Shown: positions 47,107 through 59,998 of the stretch, piece after piece | Layout: each line of letters starts with the position of its first letter | Position numbering within the stretch: the stretch's first letter is position 1 | Source of the DNA: Brachypodium distachyon | Lineage: Eukaryota; Streptophyta; Magnoliopsida; Poales; Poaceae | Direction of reading: 5' to 3' | DNA: 64,000 nt | Assembly: GCF_000005505.3 (NCBI RefSeq) | Contig: NC_016131.3 | Span: 62,977,355 to 63,041,354, forward strand | Position numbers and translations under genes: made by a program | Notes under the pieces: model-generated | What the model was told of the DNA's origin: nothing | Database searches by the model: none | The model's input: only the letters and a program-made list of their open reading frames with translations

Positions 47107-50100
47107 AGGCGGCAGACTTGTCTCCGGTAAAAGTGAAGGAGGGGAGTTTCAAATCGTCACACGTACCAGTATTGTTACGCTAGAGCTTATCTGACCTGCT
47201 TATTGCGACACGTGATTCATGAAGCGACACTGGGTAGAAGAGTTTGAACTGTTCATGCTAAATCACTGGGTACCGAATAAGGCAAGCTCACTATCCGATC
47301 GGGTAACCGTAGCTTAGCTGGGTGGGAACGAAGTCGAAGGCGGAGCAGAAACAACACGCGCTGAGCGAAAGAATCACGTCACTGAAGATTTTTACAGTTC
47401 TGCTAGAGTTCTGGCTCTGCCATCTGTCGCCGCATGGAAGACAAGGCCAACTCGTGACCGTTTCTTCAATCCATCTTTACTTTCCAAGAATCGATTTTAG
47501 GTTTCAATCGGCCAAACTTTCTGTACGGACTTGGGCACCTTTTTTGCTACGACTTTAGACTTCAGAGTACGGTAAATCAGTTTAACCGCAAGACCGAACC
47601 ATCACTTTGGTAACTTTGAGGCAATTTTCGACAGCTTTTTAGTTTGATGGCTAAGAAATTAGTAGTCCGCAAATAAAAGGTTTTGTCGATGGAATTTGCT
47701 GCAGCGCTGCAGGTTGTATTACACATCCATATGTGCACGTTTTACAGAGTTTAAAAATAAAGAAATTTCCTGCTGAGTACTCTCTCCAATAATAAATTCT
47801 TATCATTGATTTACTTCAAATTTAGGATCAGAGGGAGTATATTTTTAAGAAAACCAGGCTCATTGGAGCCAGGATCGATCAAGTAGAGTTTTTGTTTTGT
47901 TTCTGGCCAGTTCTACTCCTACTTCCTACTGGCAGGTATGCAGCAGCTATCGGAGAATGATCGCAGAGATCTCTATTTCTAATTGGTACTGTATTGTGGT
48001 ATACTTACATGCGCTAATTAGCCAAGTGCACTACAGATTCTCTTGGCTACTGCCGATTGGTCAAGATAGTATTTTTGAAAATATTGGTCAAGATAGTGGC
48101 ACTGCAAAATCCAGTAGTTTATTCGGATGATTATACATGAATGCAGCGGCCTCTGTCTTTAATTTTTCAAGGATTACATATGTCTACTAATTTCAGGGTA
48201 GTATATTTGAAACCTTTGTAATTATCTTCTATGTACTCGCCCAAAACACAAATATATACTCGCAACTATTTATCAACGCTGATTTCAGCTTAAGCTTAAC
48301 TGCCGGTCTGCTTGTAATCGAATAAACTCGTCATACCTTAGCTAAAATGGGTATAAAATTGTGTGTCAAAATCATCGTCTGGTTATCTCGTTGCTGTAAA
48401 TTATGGAGAAAATATATTATTCGTTCTCCAACTTATCAAGAAGTAATAATTTGCCAAGTTATCTGCCATGCATCTGGTTGTCTCTTCTATGCTTATCGCC
48501 TCTCTCCCTTTTACCTTTCTTTTTACTCAAAACATAGTAGTTCTGGCGGCGGCATGCCGGTTCATGTTGTGCCTTCAATGCTAGTAAGCCGTTCACGTTT
48601 TTTATCGATGTATTTCATTTTGTCAGGCTTGGTAATAAAATCAATAAATGTGGTTGTATACATCATTTTGATGCAGATGACAGGGGTTTTGACCTCCGTT
48701 TCGAAGAAAAAGGTAAAGAATATATGACCGCAACAAGATGATTCCATTGAAATATATTGCCTTCATTTTTTTTCCATTACATTACGCTTTTGAGAATTGG
48801 TATTCAAATTTTGAAACCAAAGGGGAAAATTGTTTTTTAGGGTTAAAATTGACAAATTATGAATTGGGTTCATTTAAGATTGCAAATTGTGCCGCTGGGC
48901 CAAGGCAAGGAGGTAGTTGAAGAGGTGGACTTGATTGAATACCTTGTTATTTTGATTTATTTTCTTGCTAGTATATATTATCTATATACATAACTAGTTT
49001 GTTTCTTGGCAAAAATAATTGGTATTCAACTGAATACCTTGGGCTAAAGGTGTGCCCGCCCATGCTTTTAGGTGCACTGAGTCAGAGTATGCAATTCAGT
49101 ATGCTTCCAAAACTAAGAGGCCTCGACCTTATACAATATTTGCAGCGTATATTGATCTCATGTGGCTGGAGGAACCTAGACGTGCAAAGAGTAGAGAGTG
49201 TTGAAATATATCGTCAATATTATTAGCAGCTTTCGAGCGCACTGATTTGATTCATGAATTGAGTAGATTGAACCGGTGCCAAAGGGTTTTCTCTTGTCCG
49301 GGACATGGATGGTATGCAAGCCTGTGATGGATGGGAAAACGGGAAAACCCATTGCCACCATTTCTCTCTATCAGGATGTGCCCAGAACTAGGCTTGAACA
49401 GAAGCACACGTCGCCTTCTTTTCTTTTTTATCTTTTTTCTGCAGGAGATACTTTGACGAGAGAAAGGCTAAGAACTTTGGGACCGCTTGCTGATGGTGGC
49501 ACCACAGGCACCAATTCAAGCGTGTTCACTTGAGAACAGGAAGAATTGCTCCAGGAGTCGAATTCGCAGCGCTTTTTGGTTCGGCCGCGAGGCAAAACAT
49601 GCGGTATATTTGCAGAAATCTGTCTTGGCCGCAGGCTCGATGGCACGTCGGGCGGAAGACAACTAAAAAGTCTCGAAGAAAACGACGGGGATAGAAGAGA
49701 AGGGAACGGCACAACCACAGAGTATGATATTCGACATGAAACCGATCCATGTAAAAATTCCGCGATGGTTAACAATAGCTGCCATATCATCCTCTGATTG
49801 AGTTGAATTCTTCTCGCTGCATGTGGGGATAGCCTACCCGTTTCCAAAGTCAGAGTAATCAAAAATAACAAATCAATGTGTGTGTATACATATATACGGG
49901 GTAGTACTTTATAAACTACTACTAGTACTACTGTGCGTTTTTTAATGGATAAGAAAAGGAATTCAGAAGAAGTCAGGTCTTGTCCAACGCATCGTTGCCG
50001 CGTTAGCTGCGAATGAACGTGAATAACTGGATATTCCACGGTACGTACAGGACACCGGCCGGTGGAAGAGAAAAGAATACTGCGTGTGAGAGAATTTTTC

Positions 50101-50110
50101 TTCCTTTTTA
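47107..50110. other. Unassigned DNA upstream of the NAC gene
   Basis: Three kilobases with only short frames. A degenerate Stowaway-like right end (AGGATCAGAGGGAGTAT near 47825) is present. The last kilobase is the distal promoter region of the NAC gene. Confidence 0.4.
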
Positions 50111-50140
50111 GAGAGATAAAGAGAGAGAGAGAGAGAGAGT
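50111..50140 (+). promoter_or_regulatory. GA-repeat tract in the NAC promoter
   Basis: A run of nearly pure GA dinucleotides lies about 200 bp before the TATA box. GA/CT tracts in plant promoters are bound by BBR/BPC proteins; activity here is inferred. Confidence 0.45.
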
Positions 50141-50340
50141 TGGGGCGTGGAAGGACACTATCAGGGGTAAGCCAATAGCCATTGGGATTAGGACAAGTAA
50201 CTAGAGTTGCTTACAGGCAACAGCTGCGCGGTAAGAAGTGAAAGATGGGAGGGGGAGAAGAACGAAAGGCTTCGCCCGCAAGCCGCCTCCACACGGCTCT
50301 CTCTCCCCTGCCAGTCTGCCTCCGCGGCCACGCGGAGCCT

Positions 50341-50348
50341 TATATAAG
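50341..50348 (+). promoter_or_regulatory. TATA box of the NAC gene
   Basis: TATATAAG stands 221 bp before the ATG, implying a start near 50370. The leader that follows is strongly CT-rich (about 50395-50475), common in plant 5' UTRs. Confidence 0.7.
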
Positions 50349-50561
50349 CCGCCCCTCGGTTCCTCCCCCCGAGTCCCTTCCTTTGTTCCTAAACCCACCT
50401 CTTTCTCTTTCACACACGCCTCTCCCTCTCTCTTCGATCTCTCTCTCGGTCTCCATTTCCTCTTCTTCTTGCTAGAGGAGGAGTAGTACTAGTTCGTTGT
50501 GTTGCGTGTCCGGCTTGCTGGTGTGCGACGGATCGAGTTGGGCGGCGGCGCGCGCGCGGAG

Positions 50562-51857
50562 ATGTCTGAGGTGTCGGTGATAAACCAGGCGGAGGTGGAG
50601 GACTCGGCGGCCGGGCTCAACCTGCCGCCGGGCTTCCGGTTCCACCCCACCGACGAGGAGATCATCTCGCACTACCTCACCCCCAAGGCACTCGACGACC
50701 GCTTCTCATCCGGCGTCATCGGCGAGGTCGACTTGAACAAGTGCGAGCCATGGCACCTCCCAGGTTCGTTTAATTTCTTCTCTCGGCCTTTAATTCTTCA
50801 TCCAGCGCGCGCGGGCGTGAGAATCATGCCTTACTATGGAGTTGTGTGCTTCGATTTGACAGGCCAGGCGAAGATGGGGGAGAAGGAGTGGTACTTCTTC
50901 TGCCACAAGGACCGGAAGTACCCGACGGGCACGAGAACGAACCGCGCCACCGAGAGCGGCTACTGGAAGGCCACAGGCAAGGATAAGGAGATCTTCCGCG
51001 GGAGGGGCGTCCTCGTTGGGATGAAGAAGACCCTCGTCTTCTACCGTGGCCGCGCCCCCCGCGGGCAGAAGACCGGCTGGGTCATGCACGAGTTCCGCCT
51101 CGAGGGCAAGCTCCCCCACCCGCTCCCGCGCTCCGCCAAGGTTCGTTCGGCTTCGGCGGCCTCCCTCCCTCCCTCCCTCCCTGGTTCTCCTGCTGAATTA
51201 GAGTTCTTCAATTTTGTCCTTCATGCGCTAATTAAATCATCTTCTTTCATTAACGTGCAGGACGAGTGGGCCGTGTCCAAGGTGTTCAACAAAGAGCTGC
51301 TGACGCCGGCGAGCAACGGGACGACAATGGCGGCGGGGGAGGCGGAGATGGAGCGAGTCAACTCGTTCGGCTTCATCAGCGACTTCCTTGACTCCGCGGA
51401 GCTGCCGCCGCTCATGGACCCTTCGTTCGGCGCCGACGTCGACGAAGTGATCGACTTCAAGGGCCCCGCGTCCACCTCCGGCTACGCCGCGGGAGACGCC
51501 GCCGGTGCCCATTCGGGCATGGGCTACCAGCTGCAGGTCAAGATGGAAGACCCCGTCCAACTGCAGTATCAGCATCAGCAGCAGCAGCACATGATGTACT
51601 CGAGCCCGTACTTCTCGCTGCCGGCGGTGAACTCGGGCGACATGTCGCCGGCGATCCGGAGGTACTGCAAGGCGGAGCAGGTGTCCGGGCAGACTTCGGT
51701 GCTCAGCCCGTCCAGGGAGACCGGGCTCAGCACCGATCCCAACGCCGCAGGCTGCACGGAGATCTCCTCGGCGGTGACGCCTGCTGCGTCCCAGCAGTTC
51801 CTGGACCACCTCGACGAGTACCCCGCGCTGAACCTGGCCGACATTTGGAAGTACTGA
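50562..51857 (+). CDS. NAC-domain transcription factor (NAM/CUC-clade, ANAC092/100-like)
   Basis: A nuclear DNA-binding regulator. Exons 50562-50763, 50863-51140 and 51261-51857 give 358 residues. All five NAC subdomains are present: A ([19 protein letters not shown], 21-39), B ([13 protein letters not shown], 55-67), C ([15 protein letters not shown], 76-90, and [11 protein letters not shown]), D ([20 protein letters not shown], then WVMHEF) and E ([11 protein letters not shown], 161-171). The C-terminal activation region is Ser/Gln/Pro-rich with a short poly-Gln (QHQQQQH) and ends LNLADIWKY. The two introns (99 and 120 bp, GT-AG) sit at the positions usual for the family. The first exon uses the ATG at 50562; an in-frame upstream extension lacks ATG and homology. 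Relatives act in boundary formation, lateral roots and senescence; the specific role here is not known. Confidence 0.95.
   Translation: MSEVSVINQAEVEDSAAGLNLPPGFRFHPTDEEIISHYLTPKALDDRFSSGVIGEVDLNKCEPWHLPGSFNFFSRPLILHPARAGVRIMPYYGVVCFDLTGQAKMGEKEWYFFCHKDRKYPTGTRTNRATESGYWKATGKDKEIFRGRGVLVGMKKTLVFYRGRAPRGQKTGWVMHEFRLEGKLPHPLPRSAKVRSASAASLPPSLPGSPAELEFFNFVLHALIKSSSFINVQDEWAVSKVFNKELLTPASNGTTMAAGEAEMERVNSFGFISDFLDSAELPPLMDPSFGADVDEVIDFKGPASTSGYAAGDAAGAHSGMGYQLQVKMEDPVQLQYQHQQQQHMMYSSPYFSLPAVNSGDMSPAIRRYCKAEQVSGQTSVLSPSRETGLSTDPNAAGCTEISSAVTPAASQQFLDHLDEYPALNLADIWKY
51675..51695 (+). promoter_or_regulatory. Degenerate miR164-site position in the NAC mRNA
   Basis: In many NAM/CUC-clade genes this part encodes EHVSCFS and pairs with miR164. 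Here the peptide is EQVSGQTS and the DNA GAGCAGGTGTCCGGGCAGAC, with the 5' half partly kept and the 3' half unlike the site. Efficient miR164 cleavage is therefore doubtful. Confidence 0.5.
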
Positions 51858-52340
51858 TCGATCGAAGCCGGAGCTGCCCACACACAGCACCTACCTTAAG
51901 CTTGGCCACCCATATGATTCGGTTCTTCTGGCTCGTTGATTAATTACTTGATTTGATTACTTAACTCGCGTGTGATGCTCGTGTTAGTGGTTTGCTGATG
52001 CATCATCATCATCCTCATCTTCTTTCCGGAGGACTTTCGGGTTGGATCAGATTATTATCCATCCAGACCTCCAGGGATTAGCTAGGCATCGAATCCTTTG
52101 TTTATTAATCATTAATCCTAGGTTCATACAGTAGTACTATAACCTTGATCCCTCTCTGTACATACCCACTAGCACTACTATTCTGGTTGTGTTTTATTCG
52201 GTAGAAGCTTGGTGATGCTTATACAATTACTGGGGTTGTAGATTAGGAGGACTTATTGGTGAATTGATTAATTTGGGCGTTGTTGATGAGCCAGCTAGCG
52301 CTAGCTTTGTCCTACTATGTACATGTACCATTAATTGCTT
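51858..52340 (+). other. 3' UTR and downstream region of the NAC gene
   Basis: AT-rich sequence with several possible poly(A) signals. Nothing else coding. Confidence 0.5.
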
Positions 52341-54780
52341 GAGTTTGACATCTCATTATGTGAATTGATGCTTCTTCTCTCTCTCTATGTACGGCTTTCC
52401 AGTTGTTAATTAATCGCTCATTCGCTCGGTTACCCCTTTCTCGGCGCAACTCAACGTGACGGGGGATACTATTGCTATAGGTCGGTGTAGCGTGCCAATT
52501 GATGGACACCTTCCGAAATCTAGAGAGGACTCAGAGGAGAGGGGATCACATGGATGGGGCCCTCCGGGCGACGATGGGTTTGCTCTTGTTTGGATCGTCC
52601 AATTATTCCCGGACCACGTCGTCGTCATGGCGATCCAATTGGTGAGCTCGACACATAAGACGGTACGTACTCACTGTGCTGTGCGCCGAGGTAGCTAGGC
52701 TACAAAGCCTTCCGGCCGGCCTTATCTCCTTTCGGAAAAAACCCCTCTCTCGATCGAGAGCAACGGCCGAGACGGGAAAAGGAAGACGAGACGGAACGAC
52801 CACATCGACCCCTTCCCTAACAAACCAACCAACCAACGAACCCCAGCTCGGTCGAAAACTTGTCGCTCACACACACCACGAGCCCGACCGACGGCCACGA
52901 GCGGGACGGACCATCCGTGTACCGCGCTTTTATTTCCGTGCGAGTTTTTCTTTTTCTTTTTTTGCTTCCGCGCGCAGCACAGTGGCTACTCGGTCAGGTA
53001 ATCAAACCAGGCCACTCTGGAAATCGCTTGCTTTCCGGTCGACGCAACGCAAGAGGCTTGTGTGGTGGCGAGTTTCGCGGCGATCCATCTATTCGCGGCT
53101 TCCGCGCACGCGCTCGCTTCGTGCATCAAAACCCGGCCGCGGGGCGGTCCAGACTCCAGAAAGGAAATGGACGCAAGGATCGGCAACAATCATTCATTCA
53201 CTCGTGGAAATTGAAAAACTAGCCCGAATATTCTCGCTTTCCCCTCGCCCCAAAGGCTACGAAAACGAGTCGCTGATATCCAGGGGGTCCTTTGGCCTCC
53301 TCGGGAATTCGGATTGGATTATCTGTCCATGTCGCGCGCCGTGACGTCACAACTTTAGGCTCCCCCGTCCGTTCATCGAGACCTTTTCCAACTTCTTTCA
53401 TCTTTTTTTAAGGAGCACTGCTCCTCTGCCGCTGGCCGCTAGTGCTAGTACCCTCTGGCTAACCTTTATTAGCCTCTAGGGGATGGACAGGTTAAATTAG
53501 CGATCGGGATACACACACTCCAATTGTTTAACTCCTCGTCAATGATCACGGGGAGGTTTTTAAATATAGGAGAGGATGCATCAGCCATGTTGCCCCTAGC
53601 TACGCTTGCTAATTACTAGCGCTAATTAATTTCCCCTGATGTGGATGTCCAGATGCAGGTTGCTTTCAGTCTGTTGATTAGGGCGCGGATTTTGTAGCCA
53701 TTTTATCCGGTGATTAGACAGGACGAAGGCCAGTGGCGGTTGACGTGGGGCCTGTCCGTTCGATTTTTTTTCTCTTTCTGATGAAAGCATCCGTAAGCTT
53801 TGTTTTCGCACCAGATTGGATATCAGGGGATCGTTCGGGACGTCGTGACCACTAACTACCAAGAGCCATAGGCCACAGCCGAAGGGAATTTTGACTTTGT
53901 TTGATGTATGTACTAGAGGAGATTATATTACGAGGCCCCAATGGATAGATGATCCGCTCGACGCAGGAGTAGTGCAGAACAACAAAACACTGGAAGGTCT
54001 ACCCGGGGATCGAGTAGTAACCGAACTGCAAGCATTGGCCGAGACGGAACCGGTCGGTGCAATAATGCTGTACAGCGAGTACGAACTCCGTGTTGCGTGT
54101 GGCCGGTACCCGAAAATACGTGATCGATCTGATCCACGAAAATACGATCCACATCTACAGTTGTTACACATCGACGGGTCAAGTTAAGGAGCTGGTATCC
54201 ACTTACGAGTACCTCGCAGGAGTGCAGGAGCAGATTTGGTCGGTTCTTCCGTTTTCTCTCATCTTCAGTGCGCGCGACACGGGAGCTCTTTCGGAAGTGG
54301 ACGGACCCTGATCTGGGACCGTTTTACATCACATCTGCCTCTTGATTATTCGACAGGTCACAGGTGTGCATCATCTAATCCAGCAATAGTTTGCTCTTTT
54401 GGCAAGAGAAAGATTTACTACCAGAATAAAACGGGGATCCTGGAGTAATGGCTTTGATATTGACTCGCCATATGCTTTTCGAGTGAGATGAGGTCCAGCA
54501 CTAGGTACCTGGCTTTTCCGTAAAGTTTGTAATCCTCCGTGACAGCCATGTTCCGCACACGCTCTCTATGACGGTTCCACGCGCTTGACTTGTTTGGCTT
54601 CTCTGAGGTAGAAATGCTACTTGTAGCACTTTTGTCCCCTCAAAGTAAAGCTACTTTTGCTCAAGATCACAATATTGTTCTCGGAAAAAATAAATCATAT
54701 TAGTCCAGCATAGTTTCGAGTTTACACTTTGTGGAAACAATTTGCAGAGCATCTACGTCAGTGGTACACTGGTATGTGTA
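52341..54780. other. Unassigned DNA
   Basis: The longest frame (52676-53344) is a GC/Arg-Ser-rich read without domain. No repeat ends or RNA gene recognised. Confidence 0.45.
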
Positions 54781-54896
54781 ACACTCCATCCGACCCATAT
54801 TGTTTATCTAAAATTTGCCCAAGTATGAATGTACCTATGTTTAAAAAACGTCTAAATACGTGTAATATTTCGACAAGTAATTTCAGCCGGAGAGAG
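54781..54896. mobile_element. Degenerate Stowaway MITE, 116 bp
   Basis: ACACTCCATCCGACCCATAT at the left and the inverse-like CAGCCGGAGAGAG at the right, flanked by TA (54779-54780, 54897-54898). Internal AAACGTCTAAATACGTGTAA matches other grass Stowaways. Confidence 0.65.
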
Positions 54897-57341
54897 TACT
54901 AAAATTCTAGTTCTAGGCTTTCGTTGCATTGTTTGCTAAAAAAAATGTTGAAATTACTGTATTTGTGAGCGACGACGTTTTGGGTTGGTATCTGGCGGTG
55001 GCGTCAGTCCACGTGATGATGGGCTCGTTTAATCCGCTCCTGCCCGCGCCCACGTCGCCGGAAGTCTTTCACGCGCTTCGGCGCCTGCCTGCAAGTGCAA
55101 CGGTATACCCGTCTTCCGTGGCCCGCCACTGTCCAGCCATTGGTTGGCTTAGTCTTTATGTCCAAGAAAAAAAAAACCCAAGCCAACGTCTGTACCAGGA
55201 CCCACACCCCAATCCTCTGTTCCGTTTCTAGATGGAAAACTTTCTTCGCCACCGTTTCTGCTGCTGCAAGCATTTCTTTCCTGACGATGTAACGCATCGT
55301 AATAAATGCTTTAGTAGTAATGCAGTAACCTTCATGCTTTTGACTTCTTGTGTTATGAAAAGAAACCATCGTAGTATGACGACAAAGGTGCAGATCTGTC
55401 AAATTTTGCCTAACCTTGATGGGCAAAAGAGAATATCCATACTGTATTGATTGGAGTACAAGTGCAATTTTCGGCACACATATACTTGTAGTACAAATCT
55501 TGCAGATACGCCATGACTTGGATTGGAATAATGACCAGACAGTCCAGGCCGCCGCAACTAGCTAGCTATAGCTTCACTGCTGTGGCACGCATCTTTCTAT
55601 AGGCACGCACAAGGTATGTTTCACATGGCATATATATTGTGTCTCACCAAGCAGGAGAACCTTTCTGACCTTGACTCGTCACCGCCCCGTTGGACCATGC
55701 TTGTCATTAATTAAAGTGCATGTATCGGAGTATATATCCAACACAAAGCAGCAAAGCAAATCAAACCATTACTACTCTGTACGTACTACGAGTGCATGCT
55801 TTACTCCGGCGAGCACCAACATTACTGTGTGGCAGTACCTTGCAGCGGGGCATGAGCGAGTAGATGAGGTCTGGTGTCTTGGTGATAACCTACTACCGCC
55901 TTTCTTTCTAGATCTCCCCTGTTTTCCCCGTGGTTTGTAGACCCTAGCTATACAGATGTCCTCGTCAGGAAGCACAGGCGAACAGAACCTAGTCAAGTGA
56001 TACTTTTGCCAGTGGCTGAATCATCACACATAAACACAAAAATACAGATGTGTGTGACCATTAAACTTTTTAGCTCTCGTGTCATGTTCAGTCCGTCATG
56101 AAAGCAATTGTTGGATGTGTGTGTCAGTGTCTGCTATCGAGTGTGGCCAGTAGGCCCGCGCAACGCAGCCAAGGTTCATGCATGTAGACCGAGTTACGTA
56201 CAGTTCTCTACCGCCTACTGGAGTACTGGTGTCTCAAGTCTCGACTGCACACTTGGAACAAGGCTGTGCGTCCGTATGGCAGGATCAGTCTTTGAAAATC
56301 TGGACGTGTGTCACAGGACTCGCAGCCCGGCCGGCGGCGGGAGGGGATACGTATCGCGATCATGGCCTCTTGTGATCTCCCATGTTCGAGGAAGTTCAAC
56401 TATTGGCGTAGTCGTAGCGACCAGACAAGGAGGCTATTTTGGAACCATCCAAGGATGTTTGCCGCGTTGCCCACTCCAACTATGACTTCTCGATCCATCT
56501 AATCCGTCGTGAGACCACGGCTAGCTAGCTGCCATTGGCCATTAGTTTTACCGACCGATGCTACTTCAATTCACACTCGCTTGTATATATATGCCGAACA
56601 ACACAGGATAGTCCGACTGTCACGACGTTGTACATGTGTATTAATCTAGCGGCTGATTAGATCGCTTTTTTCTTTCTCTCCCTTTCTTTTTCCGTCGGCG
56701 GTCGGCTAGCTCCAACAAAAAAAGGAGAATTGACTAGGCGTGTGGTCCGTTGCTTTGGGGAGTTGCCAGGTGTGCTCCGTGGAGTGCGCTACTTGGGAAA
56801 CTCGGATGGGTACATTTCCTAGCCTAGCTAACAGGCGCCACCTAGGACGCTAGCTGCCATGACAACACGTTTGTAATTGTGGAATCGCCTTAAGAGTTTT
56901 AGAAGCAATAGCTAGGTATTTTCAAACAGGTTATTTATATATACATGTAGAATCAGAGACATACGTACGTGTTAGCTGACGCGCAATAAACCCTTGTTAG
57001 TTTATACTAGTACTGTAGTGTCTTGATATGCGCGACCTCAATATATTACTCCAGTAGTAGTGCATGGAAGATTTTAAGTACTCCATGAGTTTAATTAGAC
57101 CTAAGTAGCAATCTAGCTCAAGCGATGGCTGGCAAACGAAGAGGTGTTTGGAGAAGGCACTCAAAAGTTTTCGACTTCGTCGTAGAGATGCCTTCCCTTG
57201 GCCTTCCCGAAATGGACTGCACACCCCCTAGTTTATTAATCGCATGTTGTACTGTCATCCGTGGTGTGGTAGATGGAGGCAAGACAACGCTGGTAATTAT
57301 TAGGCATTCGATTTGTAAGTTCGAGGATATGCATGCGCATA
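54897..57341. other. Unassigned DNA
   Basis: Only short frames and some AT-rich stretches, with no recognised feature. Confidence 0.45.
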
Positions 57342-57375
57342 CTAGGGCATCTCCAACAAAGGTAATTAGCAGATA

Positions 57376-57448
57376 CCCCTCCAATACTTGAAGCTGTTTT
57401 AGTGCAACTTAAACTAAAACAACGACAAGTATTTAAAAACGGAGGGAT
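57376..57448. mobile_element. Small Stowaway MITE in the Tourist element
   Basis: A CCCCTCCAATACTTG start and an AAGTATTTAAAAACGGAGGG end with internal GTTTTAGT / ACTAAAAC arms, TA on each side. The related copy at about 60000 lacks it at the matching site (AGCAGGTACTATAAATTC), which confirms an insertion. Confidence 0.72.
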
Positions 57449-57690
57449 TATTTATATTCTCTTTCCTGTTTTTTGGCTGAGGTGGAACCAAAAGTTGAAG
57501 AGATGGTTTCTCCTGCAAAATACCACTACTACACGAGTATCAAGACTAGAAAAGAGGATGACAGTGGGCCTGCTAGGAAAGAGAAAAAGTATAAAATAAA
57601 TATCTCCTATATAATAAAAGAGATATGAGATTAGAATAGAGAGATAAGTGATGACAAGTACCCTATGTACGCGTGCCCTGTTGAAGATGC

Positions 57691-59934
57691 CACTACTACA
57701 AAACCGGTCATCAGTAAGGGTCGAAAAAGTACATCACTAACGGCCGGGACGCCCGTCACTAACTTCTTGCCAGTGATGATGGGCATCATCAGTAACGGTC
57801 GTTCCACCCGTTAGTGATGATGTCATCATCAGTGGCCGGCAGCCCACCCGTTACTGATGAGCCTATTCATCGGTGGCAGCCACTCCCCACGCCCGACACT
57901 GATATAATTTGGGGAAAATAAAAAAATGTGGCCGGCCCTAGATTTTATCAATCAATCATGGATTACAAAATCACGGATCAATTACATATTACAATTCATA
58001 GATCAAACAAATTCTGGGCGAGCGATTCAAGTGCCTGCCTGAGTCCAACAAACAAACCCAATAATGAATCCCCAATCCCAATCTAGTTCTAGCTGAGAAA
58101 CAAATTGACCGATTGATCACGAACAACAACACAGGGGAGAATTGAAAAGGGAACAAAAAACAAAAAACAAAAACCTTGCGGAAGTCAAGGATCTTGGGCA
58201 GCCGCTCCTTGGGCAATCGGGGTTTGAGTTCTCCTTCTCCTTCTTCTCCTTGGGCAGCCGCTCACGTCTTCTTATATACTCGCCTTGGCCGGGCCGGGCC
58301 GACTTTGGGGGGCTTGCTTGGTGATCATCGTGGCCGGCCATCAATCAATCACAGATCTCACAGCGATGGAGGAAACATCACCTGCGAGGGAGCTAGAGTT
58401 AGAGAGAAGGAGAGGGAGAGAAAGTTAGAGAGAAGGAGAGAGGAGGAGATAACTAACCCCGGTGGGGAGGCGGATCCGGCTGCGGGCAGGGTCGTGGGCG
58501 CCGAATCCGTCGGCGCCGGTGCACGGCCTCTGAGCACCGCCAATCCATGGTGCAGGAGCTCATGTGCGCGCGGTAGGAGAAGTGACAGCGGCCATGGCAG
58601 AGACGGCGGGATTGGGGGCTGAGGAGAGAGGGACGGCGCAAGGGGAGGAAGCGCTCGGGGAGGGGCGACACGAGAGGAGGAGGTGCTCAGGGAGGGTGGA
58701 GAAGAGAAGGGGGAGGAGCTCGGGGAGGGGCGGCACGAGAGGAGGAGGTGCTCGGGGAGGGTGGAGAAGAGAAGGGGGAGGCGCTTGGGCCAGTGGAGAA
58801 GAGAAGGGGGAGGCGCTCAGGCTAGTGGAGAAGAGAGGTGGCGGCGGCAGGGAGAAAGGAAATGGGAGACAGGTGCGGGTTAGGGTTAGCCGCAGGGCTT
58901 TTATAGGCCAAGGTTGTTTTGGGCCTCAAATTGGGTTGGCCGGCCCAAAAAATGATAGTGGCGGGTATAAAAGTTAGGCCCGACAGTGATGAGGGCAGAC
59001 AATTTTTTTTGTATTTTTCATATTTCATATAATGTAAAGTATTTTATATAACTAAATTGGTCTATAAATTATACATATGGTCTACTTTGTGTGAAAAATG
59101 GATATTTTTCATTTTAAACCATATTAATTGCAAGTTGCTTCACAAAATATCTCATTTGGCTTGAAAGCCATATACATTCATATTTGATAGTCCACTTTGT
59201 AAGTATTTAATATGACTAATTTGGTAAACATTTTTGGCAATACTCTTTGACATGGCAAGATGCACTTCTCTGCAAAAAAATGGATTCATGAACTTTGGCA
59301 TAGAAATGCACAAAACTTTGGTCATTTGGTTTAAAACGTGAAGTTCAATTATGGTAAATTACAAGATCGCACTACATATATAATTTTCAAATGTTACCGT
59401 ATGATATTATTATTCCACTATGTTAAGCAATAAAAAATAAAATTTTAGCAAAAAGAATCACATTTCTCTGAATTTTTATGAATTAGTTATGATTTTTTTC
59501 TACCTTCAAATGTCTCCAGGGGTCATCAGTGGTGGGCCTTGATGTTAAGCCCGCCACTGACGTGCGTTTTGGTGAAATTTGCGATTTTTCAGATGTGGCT
59601 ATTAGTGACGGGCTTTTCCCGCCCGCCACTGATGAGGGGTCATCAGTGACGGGTTTTATGTGCCCGTCACTGATGAGGTTTCATCACTGACGGGCGTGGT
59701 ATGCCCGGGACTGATGAGGCGGGGAAGGCCCGTCACTGATGACCCGTCACTTATGTTGTGTTTTGTAGTAGTGTGCCCCTGCGGACCCGCCCGCCACTGA
59801 TGAGGGGTCATCAGTGACGGGTTTTATGTGCCCGTCCTCCCTCATCAGTGAAGGGCGTGGTATGCCCGAGACTGATGAGGCGGGGAAGGCCCATCACTGA
59901 TGACCCGTCACTTATGTTGTGTTTTGTAGTAGTG
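57691..59934. mobile_element. Non-autonomous CACTA element, 2.2 kb, with a duplicated right end
   Basis: The left end is CACTACTACAAAACCGG. The right end (inverse of CACTACTACAAAACACAAC) occurs twice, finishing at 59773 and at 59934. TGC stands before the left end (57688-57690) and after each right end. Both subterminal regions have many copies of CATCAGTGACGGGC and variants. The interior has a GC/GA-rich block (58150-58900) with no transposase. Confidence 0.82.
58653..58830. repeat. 65-bp tandem repeats inside the CACTA element
   Basis: GCTCGGGGAGGGGCG(A/G)CACG recurs at 58653 and 58718, followed by the shared GAGGAGGAGGTGCTC and GGTGGAGAAGAGAAGG. A third, shortened version follows. Any frames across it are repeat products of no recognised function. 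Confidence 0.7.
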
Positions 59935-59952
59935 TGCCCCTGCGGAACCGTG
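59621..59952. repeat. Tandem duplication of the CACTA right terminus (161-168 bp)
   Basis: The segment GCCCGCCACTGATGAGGGGT to TGTGCCCCTGCGGA is present at 59621 and again at 59789, with about 7 bases missing in the second copy. The duplicated unit includes the element end and flanking TGCCCCTGCGGA. Confidence 0.85.
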
Positions 59953-59998
59953 GGATTGGGGGCTCGGGAGGCTCTTCTAGGGGCCTCCCTACAGTAGG

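Larger units (their letters stand above)
57345..59939. mobile_element. Tourist MITE with nested Stowaway and CACTA insertions
   Basis: The left end GGGCATCTCCAACAAAGG follows CTA. The right end GTTGAAGATGC is broken three to four bases from its terminus by the CACTA element, and the remaining GCCC lies beyond it. The flanks CTA and CTG suggest a decayed 3-bp duplication. It is the same family as 19609-21379. Confidence 0.65.

Noticed and set aside
47290..47340. Possible tRNA-like stretch
   Set aside because: It does not fold into a cloverleaf with recognisable A and B boxes.
50764..50862. Open reading through NAC intron 1
   Set aside because: The frame stays open by chance. GT-AG borders and continuity of the NAC domain (WHLP then [10 protein letters not shown]) show it is an intron.
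52676..53344. 222-codon plus-strand frame
   Set aside because: Arg/Ser-rich, no domain, no splice or promoter support.
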